A model generated the notes under the pieces. It was not told the DNA's origin, did no database searches, and saw only the letters and a program-made list of their open reading frames with translations. A stretch of 64,000 bases of DNA from Theodoxus fluviatilis (Eukaryota; Mollusca; Gastropoda; Cycloneritida; Neritidae): the NCBI GenBank assembly GCA_034096865.1, contig JAWQFJ010028319.1, positions 1 through 64,000 of the forward strand, given 5' to 3'. Positions within the stretch are counted from its first letter, which is position 1. Each line of letters starts with the position of its first letter. Position numbers and translations under genes: made by a program. Below are positions 10,885 through 59,902 of the stretch, one piece after another.

Positions 10885-11765
10885 CGACAAGGTGGATGGA
10901 GCCCAAGGGCTCATCAGCCTTGAAGGCCATTCAAGGCCACATCATACTTCCACTGAATAAAAATGTGCAATTACAAGATTACCTCAGAAGAGGTAGGTGG
11001 AGAAATATCGAAAACAATGAAGACATAGTACGACTCATAAACGAGAATAATACTCAGAATCTATCACAAATTTTATCACAGCTAGAAGATCTTTAAAACT
11101 GTCTGAGAGACTGCTCGAACTCCGTAGATAAGCAAGTCGAGGGCACTCCACCAGAACGTGCCACATGGTGAGCCTGCACTGGCAGGGTCGGCACTCCGTG
11201 GAAGGCTCCGACCGCAACAAATAGGAGTGGGTCAGAACAAAATGGCCGATCCGGGAACGGCAGAGTACAACTTCCTCTCTTCTTGTGAGCGATGTGGGGG
11301 AGAGTCGCTCACCCCACACAGAAGCTATTTCGTGAAGTTTGTTATGTGCTCTGCCGTCCCAGTCGGCCTGAAACAGGTTAGAAATGTAGTTAGTAATACG
11401 GGTACCAGGTCGCCCGCCGGGATCCTGCCCGGGGATATGGGAAGGAAGAGAGCAGACTTGGCAGCCTGATCTGCTCTCTCGTTCCCCGGGATGCCCATAT
11501 TGCTAGGGACCCAGCAGAAAGCGACCTCAGTACCCCCACACTGTAGTCGACACAGATGAACAAATATGCCAAACAAATAAGGATGAGAAATCTCTCTACC
11601 TAGCAGATCCTGTAAGGCCGATAGCGAGTCAGAGACCACAAGGGCTTGCCTCTGCCTTGCTCTGGACTACACCAAGAGCGGCCTCAAGTGCACTAAGCTC
11701 TGCGGAGTAGATCGAAGACCCATCCGGAAGGCGAAAGCGCAAGACGAAATCGCGGGTTAGGACGC
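10885..11765 (-). mobile_element. 5'-truncated LINE fragment (RNase H and C-terminal zinc knuckle; I/Jockey-like group)
   Basis: On the minus strand two blocks encode RNase H. The first (about 11765-11640) has YSAELSALEAAL with the catalytic E. The second (to 11325) has the D of SDSLSAL, then CWVPSNMGIPGNERADQAAK with the last D. After a frame change the segment 11319-11035 carries the C-x2-C-x5-H-x4-C type knuckle (CRPCQCRLTMWHVLVECP) found at the C-terminus of RNase H-bearing non-LTR elements. A hairpin tail follows at 10885-10945. The first RNase H aspartate, the reverse transcriptase and the endonuclease are absent, as expected for a truncated insertion. Frame shifts at about 11322 and 11650 make it dead. 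Confidence 0.82.
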
Positions 11766-11936
11766 AAGCCTACTTAATCATTAGACGCTTACATGTAAGT
11801 ATTTTTGGACATGGAGAAGCCGCGTGAGAACGGGCGTTTCACACAGACGATTATTTGAGTTCCCCGCCAACCCAGTGATGTGGTAATGACATGTGGTATG
11901 GGACCTACTGCCACCCCATTTCGGCCTCGGAGAAGT

Positions 11937-12280
11937 GGAGTGTAAAATAATGATGCTGAAATGGTCGTTATCACCCGAATTTCCGGACACTGTACCCGAG
12001 TTTCAAATCTCGGCATTTCTCGCGAGAACGGACATTTATAAACGCCGTTTTTTAGCTTAAGATTACACCCGAATCACGCGGACCGTTAAGGTGCATGGAG
12101 TACAGTATCGCCGAACAAGACGTTTGTCACAAAACGAAGATACATTAACGCGTCCGGATCTTAGCATAACTCCCCGGGCGTGCGAGTCACGTGACTATAA
12201 GGAAGAAATGTCAAAACTCGGGTACAGTGTCTGGAAATTTGGGTGATAACGACTCTTTCAGCAATAATGATACGTTGACA
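11937..12280. repeat. Foldback: inverted repeats of about 75-85 bp around a ~180 bp loop
   Basis: The segment about 11952-12020 is repeated in reverse complement at about 12203-12263. For example TGTACCCGAG (11991-12000) pairs with CTCGGGTACA (12217-12226). Shared text extends into TGATAACGAC and TTTCAGCA. No coding potential is seen. It may be a MITE or a decayed foldback element. Confidence 0.7.
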
Positions 12281-12372
12281 GCTCCGGCCCGTGTCCTGGA
12301 GCTGATACTTGATAATGATAGGAAGCAAGTCTCTTATGTTGCACTAGGACTCGATCGCATTCGCTTATCTTC

Positions 12373-12781
12373 TTGTGCGTGTTGTGTGTGTGTTGTGCTG
12401 TGTGCGTGTTGTGTGTGTTGAGTTGTGTGCATGGTGTGTGTGTGCGCAAGTGTGTGTTGTGCTTTGTGCGTGTGTTGTACCGTGTGCGTATTTGTGTGTG
12501 TTGTGTGCATGGTGTGTGTGTGTGTGTTGTGCTCTGTGCGTGTTGTGCTCGTGATGTTTGTGTATATGTGTGTGTGTGTGTGTTGTGCTGTGTGCGTGTT
12601 GTGCTTATTTGTGTGTGTTGAGTTGTGTGCATGGTGTGTGTGCGCGCAAGTGTGTGCTGTGCTTTGTACGTGTGTTGTACTGTGTGCGTACTTGTGTGTG
12701 TTGTGTGCATGGTGTGTGCATGTGCGTGCGTGTTGTGCTCTGTGCGTGTTGTGTGTATTGTGCTCGTGATGTTTGTTTGTT

Positions 12782-12817
<36 letters not shown>

Positions 12818-12820
12818 ATG
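12373..12820. repeat. TGTG-rich minisatellite with ~200-bp higher-order period
   Basis: A TG-rich array. The block beginning GTTGAGTTGTGTGCATGG occurs at about 12417 and again at about 12617 with matching downstream text, so a ~200-bp segment was duplicated. It ends in TTTG and pure TG repeats. Confidence 0.9.
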
Positions 12821-13159
12821 GTCTATACAATGAATGACAAATTAGCTGAAGCAGTCACGTCACGTGGTGCAGCACGAATACTTATATTTGATCAAAAGAG
12901 TATCTGAAGAGATAAAATTTTCAGAGTACGCTGACCAGGGAAATACACGTACAAATAAATCATGGTTACCCCAAGACATGCCAGCTATGAGTGAAGGGAA
13001 AGAGGAAACTTCTCTCCATTTCCGCCAACTAAGTCACCATTCACCAGTCTCTCAACATTGCAGCAAAGATTATAGGTAACCTATACTCTTTGATTGCAGC
13101 CTGAAGGAGATCGACTCCGAAAGCTTGCCGACCACGCTCAAAGCCACGCAGCCACTGAG

Positions 13160-13395
13160 GGAGGGATGGTTGGATAAATGGATAGTGTTTTACGGCCTAT
13201 CAGCCTTTGTGGGCTATGTACGGCCATTAAGCACGAAAATCACTAGAACAGTTTCGAGTAAACACAAATGAAGTCACGTGTCCCTAGTTATTCTCCTCTT
13301 ACGAATTGCGTTGGGAGACGCGGTGGGTCCATTCTTACCCCGAACCTACAGGGGGTCCATTCTTACCCCGAACCTACAGGGGGAGGCAGTGAGGG
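13160..13395 (-). mobile_element. Short interspersed repeat with hairpin tail (family copy 2)
   Basis: The hairpin tail (ACGGCCTATCAGCC...GGGCTATGTACGGCC, 13190-13225) is followed on the plus strand by the block GGGTCCATTCTTACCCC with ACCTACAGGGGG, duplicated in tandem here (31-bp period, about 13325-13384). The same body plus tail is found at 30215-30415. Minus is the likely sense direction, since the microsatellite-flanked hairpin is the 3' end. Confidence 0.7.
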
Positions 13396-14284
13396 AACGC
13401 TCGCTACTCTGGAAGCCCCACGAGACGTAGCCAAGCACGGCTGGCTCCACCCGAGAGCGAACACTTGTGCTGAACGGCCCTTTTCAGGGCCATCCAATAT
13501 TTCACGAGAGAATACGATGTCGGACGTGCTGTCACGACCCTAGCTAAACGAGTGCATATTAGTGCATGCATTTCCCTTGCAACTTTTCACCTGTCTCTGG
13601 GTAAACGAACCGCACAATGTTCTCCTCTGGTTGTAGGGACAAGGTCATTTCAAAACATTGAACTTCATGGGGAGCAGCTATTGGATCAAGGCACCACGGT
13701 TCTCTCACACTTTCCTACCCTTTACAGATACACCGTTGCACTATATTCCTGGGTAAGGAGGTGCACTACAAGTTAAGCACCTTGTTCAATAACGGTACCT
13801 TAGGATATAGGCCTACTTGTACATTGGTGAGTGATGCAACTGCTGGCCACAAGTGACTGCTGATCAATAGCCCAAACTACGAAGTCAGGGAAAACCTTCT
13901 AAGAAGAAGGCAGAGAGGAACATGAATTTGAAATAATTTATTACAGTATGTGATTAAATGAAGGCACGTTTGAACTCACAAGTATACTCATTGCACTTGT
14001 TCATAGGGAGTTATGCCCTGAAAGGACACAGCTGAGAGAACACAGTTACGTACACAGCTTCAAGGCACTAACAGTGTGATGTGAATATACGGAAAGGTTT
14101 GGAAGAGTTTCATGGCAAGAAAAGGTAAAGGTTTATAAAGTCATATTGAGACCTATTATCAAATTTGGGTCTCAAACCAGTTCACAATTTACAACCCCAC
14201 AACATGGACACTTGGTTGTAAGTTTTATTTTTTTCCCCTGAATGTCCAAATCATGGCAATATTGACACTCCTTCAGACCAATAT

Positions 14285-14285
<1 letters not shown>

Positions 14286-14367
<82 letters not shown>

Positions 14368-14480
14368 GAGAGAGAGACAGACAGACAGAGAGGGAGAGAG
14401 GGGGGGGGGGGTGGAGGGGGAGAGAGAGAGAGGGGGAGGGAGAGAGAGGGAGGGAGAGAAAGAAAGAGGGAGGGAGAGAG
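14286..14480. repeat. (GA)n array with G-rich end
   Basis: Pure GA to about 14361, then GACA and GGGA variants including a run of G at about 14400-14410. Confidence 0.97.
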
Positions 14481-16120
14481 ATCAAGGTAGTTATAAATTT
14501 TCTTAAATTAAACCTTGATACAAAGAATGTTTCAAAATCACAATAACAAATTCATTTAGCAAAAATAAAATTACATTATTAATTAGTTCAGAAAGTAGAC
14601 GTCAAGTATTTAACACAATGCTTCATGCAATGTATGGTGTAAGTTTTGATTGTCCACGACAAATTTACAAGAACTTCACAGAAATGATTACTATGTGACC
14701 TTGAGATGTGAGTAGAAATATGAAAGTACGTTTCCTAAGAAACTGGATGTGTTAAAATATGTTGATTAGCAGCTTTAGTCATCATCATTAAAACATTCAA
14801 CTAACTACAATGTCTGTACAATGTTGCTAAAAATTCATTGTAGAACAATTTTCTGAATGAAAATGTCATAGAAAATCTTTATCATTTCAACTCAGTGTAT
14901 AGGAGCTCAGTCCACAATAGTGAAAAATGAAGTATAAATTGTGTGTGCATTATCACATATTGAGCATGAACGAAAATGATAAACTGATGGCATACCATAA
15001 AGAAACAGAAGGCACCACAACAAGCATGCAACTCCAGCAAAATCACACACAATATACCCTGTGACTTCACTGAACAATAAGCAAAAACTTATGCATGAAC
15101 AGCCAGAACTGAACACATCAGCAAGACATCATGTACATTTACTGTTGATGAAGACTGCTGGATACGTAACTCATGAAAAATATGACACATTCGATTGTAA
15201 ATTTTCCTCCAACAATTTGACAGCCTACATGTCTTAAAGTAAATCTTTGTAGTAGTCTTGACTGGCTTCCGTTTTGATTTTAAAATAATGCTTTTTTCCA
15301 AATAAAACCTCTTTTTTTGGTTTTACCTTCCAGAGCAGTGCATCGTCAACAGTAAAATCGTCAGTGAAAGAAGAAACGTGTGTAGACGAGTGTTTCAGCT
15401 ATCAACTAAAGATCATGGGGAGAGGCCCTGTGATATCACAAATCAAGCTGAGTGTCTTTTGATTGGCACTATTTCACCATGAGGCATGTCTGTCTACTCG
15501 GGCCAATTAGCAAAGCTGCTCACCCTTAATTGGGAGCCTTCATCACGAGTTTAGGGTCTCACAAGATCTATGTCAATGTACATAATTTGTTTTTGTTCAC
15601 ATGAAGAATTGATTTTCAGATCTCTTTTGCAAATCATGATTGCCTTATTTCAACTTCTCTCCTCAACACCTTTGGTTTCAAGGCTGTAAAGGAAATCAGA
15701 ATATATTTGCCTTTACAGAACATTAACACTTGCAAACAAATGGTTTGTAAATTCACTTGGAATCGGTGCCCCAAAAAGGGAGCAGTGCTTGATTGGACAG
15801 AACACACAAAGAGAACAAGCGAGTCCACGAAGAGACTGCGTTAATGGAACTGCAACCTCTATCAATGAAACAATAAATATTTCTATCAGGCCATTTTGTA
15901 CACTTCTGTGGACTTTGAAAAGTAAATCCTCGACATATCTGAATAATGGCATGGCTGCTCATGGTTTAATTTCATTAGCATCACTCTGCTGTGTTTAGGT
16001 TAAAAGGTATTTATTTCATACAACTTTTTTTTACCCATTTAGAAATTTCCAACTATCTTACTTTTTACTCACTGTCATTTTTCTTACTATGTCATTCATA
16101 ACTTGTGTGTCAAAAGAGTG

Positions 16121-16121
<1 letters not shown>

Positions 16122-16178
<57 letters not shown>
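16122..16178. repeat. (TG)n array
   Basis: Nearly pure TG dinucleotides, probably inside the 3' UTR or downstream flank of the FGD-like gene. Confidence 0.97.
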
Positions 16179-16972
16179 CTGCATGTGTGAATCTGCAATA
16201 TGAATTCCCTACTGCCGAGGGTTTCAGATGCAACATGCAGTGCAGCAATTAAAGCAGAGTTTATCTAGGAGTATTCATAATCACTAAATGGACAACTTTG
16301 ACCTTAAGTTTCCAGCCGAACTTCAACCAGGTACCTTGAAACACCATGCACATAAAAAGCAAGCAAAAAACACGTTTTATGGCACAGTAAACTGACGATG
16401 TCATTCGCAGTGGCCGTAAAAATGTAATCATTAAATTTCCATTGTTATAAAAAGGGGCTCTCTAGGTGTAAACATTTTCATAATGAAAGCTGGCAAAATG
16501 GACAAAAGCTGTAAAATATAATTGTGAACAGATTCAGCAACGGCTGTCATGTTCCTATGGTAACAATGTCAGTGTTGTGCAAACAATGGAAGACTTGGTT
16601 ACTGTGAACACAGCAGAGTAATAGCAAAGCAACAATGCATTACGTACCACACTGCTCTGTATGTACAACATGTAAGTTTTTCAACATCCCTTCCTCTCTC
16701 AGTCACTTGCATCCATACACACAAATGCAAGTTTAATATTCACCTCCCTCTTATTCACACATGGCTTTCTTTGTACAAATGCAGGATTATGTATAATGGA
16801 GCAAATGACACGAACACAATGGTGAGTGGGTCATGAGCGTAAGTGGACTGAAGCTCAAAAATGACACATGGGTATTATGTGCACACATTTTATAACATGC
16901 AGACATTATGATGACACCTGTACATGCAGTCAGTCACATCCGATGGCCAATGAGTGGTGTGGTCTACAGGAA

Positions 16973-54731
<37,759 letters not shown>

Positions 54732-54785
54732 CTGCCCAGGACTACAACAGTGTGACCAGGCAGTGAGGGGACAGGTGACCTAGGC

Positions 54786-55140
54786 TGCTTCAGTGAGTGA
54801 CTAAAAGAGTGAATGACTGAATGAGTGAGTGACCAAATGAGTGAGTGACCAAGTGAGTGAGTGACTGAATGAGTGAGTGACTAAAAGAGTGAATGACTGA
54901 ATGAGTGAGTGACCAAATGAGTGAGTGACTGAGTGACTGACCAAATGAGTGAGTGACCAAGCAAGTGAGTGACCAAATGAGTGAGTGACCAAATAAGTGA
55001 GTGACTGAATGAGTGAGTGACCAAATGAGTGACCGAATGAATGAGTGACCAAATGAGTGAGTGACCAAATAAGTGAGTGACTAAATAAGTGAGTGACCAA
55101 ACAAGTGAGTGATTGAAAAATTGACTGAAAGATTGAGAGA
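54786..55140. repeat. GTGA/GACC-type minisatellite
   Basis: Short units of the type GAGTGAGTGACCAAAT recur in a mixed 4-, 12- and 16-bp pattern about 55 bp from exon 1, with larger blocks duplicated (GTGACTAAAAGAGTGAATGA at about 54796 and 54877). On the transcribed strand it is rich in TCACTCA. Confidence 0.95.
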
Positions 55141-55168
55141 CCGATTTAGACTGACCAACAGATTCACA

Positions 55169-55171
<3 letters not shown>

Positions 55172-55250
<79 letters not shown>
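55172..55250. repeat. (CA)n array
   Basis: Pure CA dinucleotides. Confidence 0.98.
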
Positions 55251-55253
<3 letters not shown>

Positions 55254-55259
55254 TGATGA

Positions 55260-56700
55260 ACTGACAAAGTGATTGATTTATTGACTGACTGGCTGGCTGA
55301 CAGACCAACTGACTCATTGACTTATATGGCGAGAGTGATAGGAAAGGTGAATTTAAAAAAGAAAATAGAGGCAGATTCAGGCGAAACAAGAAAAAGTATC
55401 TAGAAAGAGCATGGAGCAGGAAGCAGTGCAGCAGAAGACTCAGGTGAGCTGAACTGATTATAAGGGGCAAAGCGAAGGGCAGGGTTCAGCGACATCAATT
55501 TTGAATAAGAAATGGAGTAAACCATGGTTTATTCCTGAGTAACCAAGTGAGTAGGAAGTCAAAATCATGGGTAATGCTAATGATTAATACAAGGAAATGA
55601 GGCATAAGAGAATTTAAATAAATAAAATAAAGAATTGAGACAAATATTTCAATCACAGACAAAATGATAAAAAGGCAAAAGACGCGTTGCTAGGAGAACT
55701 GACTGGCAAACAAATAAAACATTCAACAACTTGTGAAAAATACATCATTAAAGAGATAAAGTACCATCATGCCAAAACTACCCCCCCCCCCCCCCCCCCC
55801 CCCCCCCGAAAATAAAAGTTTTGATTGTGAAACATGGCAATACCAACATAAATCTACAGGTTTTACAAGTAGTTATAGTATATAGCACTATGTACACCTA
55901 GGTTGGATCACTGCCATTGCTGATTTTGCTGAATGCTTCAAAAACCTGTTAAGCGCAGAAGGGAATCAGTCATGACTGTACTGGAGGTGTAGGCTGGAGG
56001 TGATAAGGTCACAGACAAGCTGACATTTGGCCAGGGGCCTGACATTTTGCAAGCTGTGAGACCCCAGGAACAAATGCTTCCCCCTCAAACACTTTCTCTG
56101 ATATTTACAACTGCCTGATTAGACCACAATTCTATCATAAAGTGTGAATGTCAAAGTAAACCCAACACACAGAATAGTTTGTAATCTGCATTTTACCTAA
56201 ATATGCTAAATATGGTGGGAAATGGTTTAAACTATCACAATTCAAATCATGTCTGCACTTCTTTTATAGCAGAGACAAGGGCTTCAAATCTGTGCAAATC
56301 TGTCAAGTACAGTATTCAAGAGTCTCAGAAAAACTGTCCAAATTCAGAGCATCAACATCTATACATGTCCATATCTCCACAATCAGTTCTGTAGTAAATC
56401 TTGCTCAGTCTCTAAGAGTCTCATAATCCTGTCCAATATCTTGGCAAATATATGCGTAAATACACTTCTATACACAGAATAGATATGAATATATAGATAT
56501 GTATGTCAACACAGGCCTCCACAACCCCATCAATTTAGTGCAGTGAAGAGTTTCTCTGACAAGTCAGAGTCAGTATCGTACATTCAGTCTGGAAAAACCT
56601 GTCCCAATTTCAACCCACCAAAAGCGAAGCATACTTGCACACTCCCATTGATTTCAGGCAGTACGGAATGCAAGCATGACAAAGGTACAGCTCTACTCAC
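55260..56700. other. Upstream intron or 5' flank, unassigned
   Basis: AT-rich, with a C homopolymer of 26 bases at 55782-55807. No exon is supported. Confidence 0.55.
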
Positions 56701-56803
56701 TGCTCTGCACTGCTGCTGCCACCATTGTTGTTGCATTCTGCAGACCCACTTGCAGCCTTCCTGTCCTCCCCTGTCACTCTGTGTGCAGCACTTGACTTGG
56801 GCC
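56701..56803 (-). CDS. Possible additional upstream exon (doubtful)
   Basis: Acceptor-like CTATTTCAG|GGC at 56803 and a good donor GAGCA|GTGAGT at 56701 bound 103 bp. One open frame reads GPKSSAAHRVTGEDRKAASG..., which resembles FGD-type disordered sequence but does not match the phase of the next exon. The frame that does match reads AQVKCCTQSDRGGQEGC..., which is unusual for this protein. It may be an alternative exon or chance. Confidence 0.25.
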
Positions 56804-57260
56804 CTGAAATAGTCAGACCACAAATTTCAGTCAAGGAGAACAAGTGCCATCAACAAATTGTCAGAAGACCTCAGGACCACAATGCCAGCTTGAGAGGGGA
56901 ATAATAAAAATATAGCTGTGATCTGTGATCTTTAACAGCAGAGCATGTTAACTTGAGGTTTAGATTTCAGGTTTGCTTCAACACCCCACTACAGACCCTC
57001 TTCCCCCTACCACTCCCCTAATCCTTTGCTGCATGCCTGCATAGTTTCAGGTGTACCACAACCTCAGGCAATTTTGCATACATACACAAATGGTATCAAT
57101 ACAGTATGCATTCTTGACAGATGCCAGGAAGCACATTCAAAATACTTTAAGAATACATACACCTCGTTATAAACTGTGATGTGCACAAGACATACATTAT
57201 GCACATGCAGAGACACATTCACAAAAGTACACATGTCTGCATTTATACATCCACATCCAT

Positions 57261-57445
<185 letters not shown>

Positions 57446-57785
57446 TCACTTCAGACACTCAAAAACACATGCCCATTATACATATATTATCCACACCACA
57501 CTTACTGAGCCCATGAAAAAGACGTATACAAAATGTATTTCACATTTCATTCACCTTCAGTTGAAGTCACCAGAGATTCTCAGCTGAAGCATTTATCCTG
57601 CCACTTGCACTTCTGCCCTCTCTCCTATCCCCACTAGCCCTCACATCTCTGCCTAACTTTATACCTTGGCTCATACCATTCCAAACCCCTCCTCATTCTT
57701 ACACCTAACCTCTTGTCAGAACACTGTAATGGTAAATGTGGCACTTGCAATAAATGTATTGGGTAGGATGGAGAAGGAAACATAC

Positions 57786-57787
<2 letters not shown>

Positions 57788-57881
<94 letters not shown>

Positions 57882-57984
57882 AGGGAGTGGGAGAGGGAGA
57901 GAGACGGAGAGACGGAGAGGTGGAGAGGTGGAGAGATGGAGAGACAGACAGACAGACAGACAGACACACACACACACACACACA
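57788..57984. repeat. (GA)n, then GGAGA, GACA and CA repeats
   Basis: Pure GA to about 57874, then GGGA/GACG/GGAGA mixtures, (GACA)n at 57942-57963 and CA to 57984. Confidence 0.97.
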
Positions 57985-57989
57985 CATAG

Positions 57990-58905
57990 ATACACAGACA
58001 GACTGTTACAGGGTGAAAACAAAATGTTTTCATCTCGCACAAAGGCGAGTTTAAAAACAGGGTTTGAAACACTCCGAAACACAGATTAAAAATATATATA
58101 TGTATTCTAAAAACCACCAAGGGTGGCTGCCTCTGGTCAAATGAGGAAATGGGAAACATAAAACTTGTGTATTTATAACTTTAAGGGCTTTAATTTTAAA
58201 AAAAGAGTAGCAGCCATTAACTCGAGCCAAGTAAAACACACCAACAAGGTGAGACTTTTCATAAACTGTATAAATTTACCACCTCCACTAGAGTTAAAAT
58301 GAAAAACATACATTCACACGCAGGTGACATTACACTGGGAATATAAAGCCTATTAAAATGACCTAAAAGCTCGACCGCTGTATAGAACATTACATAGAGT
58401 TTCTAGCTCACCAGCAGGTCCCTGTGTTATAGTGAAAAAAAGAAGGAAGTAGCAGTGGAAGGGACAGAGGTGGCAGGTTCATCCAAGCGAGAAGAGGCCC
58501 CCCCTTCATCTCCCTCTCTTCTGCTTCTTCATCTGCTCTCTCTCTAACAGTCGAAATTATAAGTATCCTCTTGAAATAAGCTCACGGCTTTGAGACCATT
58601 TCTGCATGATAAAATGGTGACTTTTGCCCCCGTTAACAAAACAGTTGAAACTTGAGCTAAAATGCACGCCAGCAACCACAACTTCCACGTGTAATAAAAG
58701 CATTTCAAGACAAAAAGGATACAGAAGATAATATTGAACACAGTTCAAACCCCCTCCAACAGACCAGAAAAAGACAGAGCAAAATGGAGTAAAACCAACG
58801 CAGAAGACAGAACAGAGCGGCATAGAAGCGCAAAAGATAGGACCACAGTCTTCCACACCCACCAAAAGTCATCATTCAAAAAAAGGAGGTATTCACATCA
58901 GGCCT
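57990..58905. other. Unassigned upstream sequence
   Basis: No convincing exon. A pyrimidine-rich tract with CTCTCTCTAACAG on the plus strand (58535-58550) looks like an acceptor, but no open frame follows. Confidence 0.5.
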
Positions 58906-58910
58906 CCATA

Positions 58911-59066
<156 letters not shown>

Positions 59067-59069
59067 TGA

Positions 59070-59867
59070 CAGAGACAGAGACCAGAGAATGTGTGGGCAT
59101 GTGTGTGTACTTGTGTAAAAGAGAGAAATTGTATTAAGTATATAGTAGTCACCCCCAAAATTTCTGCATGTTCAAAAGTCTATATGTTTTCACCCTTTCT
59201 GTCATTCTTCCTTCCCCTTTATCACAGGTCTCACTGGCACTGTGCAGAAGCGGAGACTGACAATCAGATGAGCTGAAGGCTTCACCAGGGCAGACAGAAT
59301 GCTATCTCTATTCCAGCATTTTTCAGTGCCACAGCCACCAAGGTCTCACAGACATCTGGCAATGATTCAGCAGCTGGCGGAACTGTTGAAAAGTCTGCTT
59401 GGGCTCCAAGAGATTGGCCACATAGCAGCCATGATGGAGGAGGAAAAGATTGAGGGAGGACTGTTGAAATCAGTTGGAATCTTGACAGTGACAGAAGATC
59501 ACACAGGTACACCTAAAGTGCAATAACCCTGTGCTCTAGTGCTACTTGGCTCTGACATCTGTGTTGGTGACATGCATGTGGGTGGAGGAGGTCTTATCCT
59601 CAGCACCTGGAACAGCCATTCCAGAATGACAGTTTTATTGCCATACAGATAAAGTGCAATGCAGACATTAGTCTATCTTTGAGTGCACCTAAAAACTGAA
59701 TATAAGTACATGTACTAAGATATTGTGCAAATTTAATCTTGCATCATCGTCAGGGGCAGAAATGTTAAACTACTACCAAAACCATTACACAAGCAGTTTG
59801 ATATAAATGCATGAATTTCAACAACTGACTGTCTAAACACCCCAAAAATGCCAACACCAGTGTAGGT

Positions 59868-59902
<35 letters not shown>

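Larger units (their letters stand above)
13396..16972 (-). other. Downstream flank and probable 3' UTR of the FGD-like gene
   Basis: No coding exon is seen. The region is AT-rich towards the gene and contains a GA array (14286-14480) and a TG array (16124-16177). On the minus strand, AATAAA polyadenylation-type signals lie at 16015-16010 (about 0.96 kb after the stop codon) and at about 13940. Which one, if either, is used cannot be decided from the sequence. Confidence 0.4.

Noticed and set aside
54786..55140. SHSLIWSLTHLVTHSF-type repeat frame
   Set aside because: Translation of a GTGA/GACC minisatellite.
57990..58560. Plus-strand acceptor-like CTCTCTCTAACAG at about 58540
   Set aside because: No open frame or donor follows. 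Pyrimidine tracts are common here.
59299..59526. Plus-strand 75-codon frame MLSLFQHFSV...
   Set aside because: No domain, no neighbouring exon in phase, and a comparable frame exists on the other strand. Not enough to call a gene.
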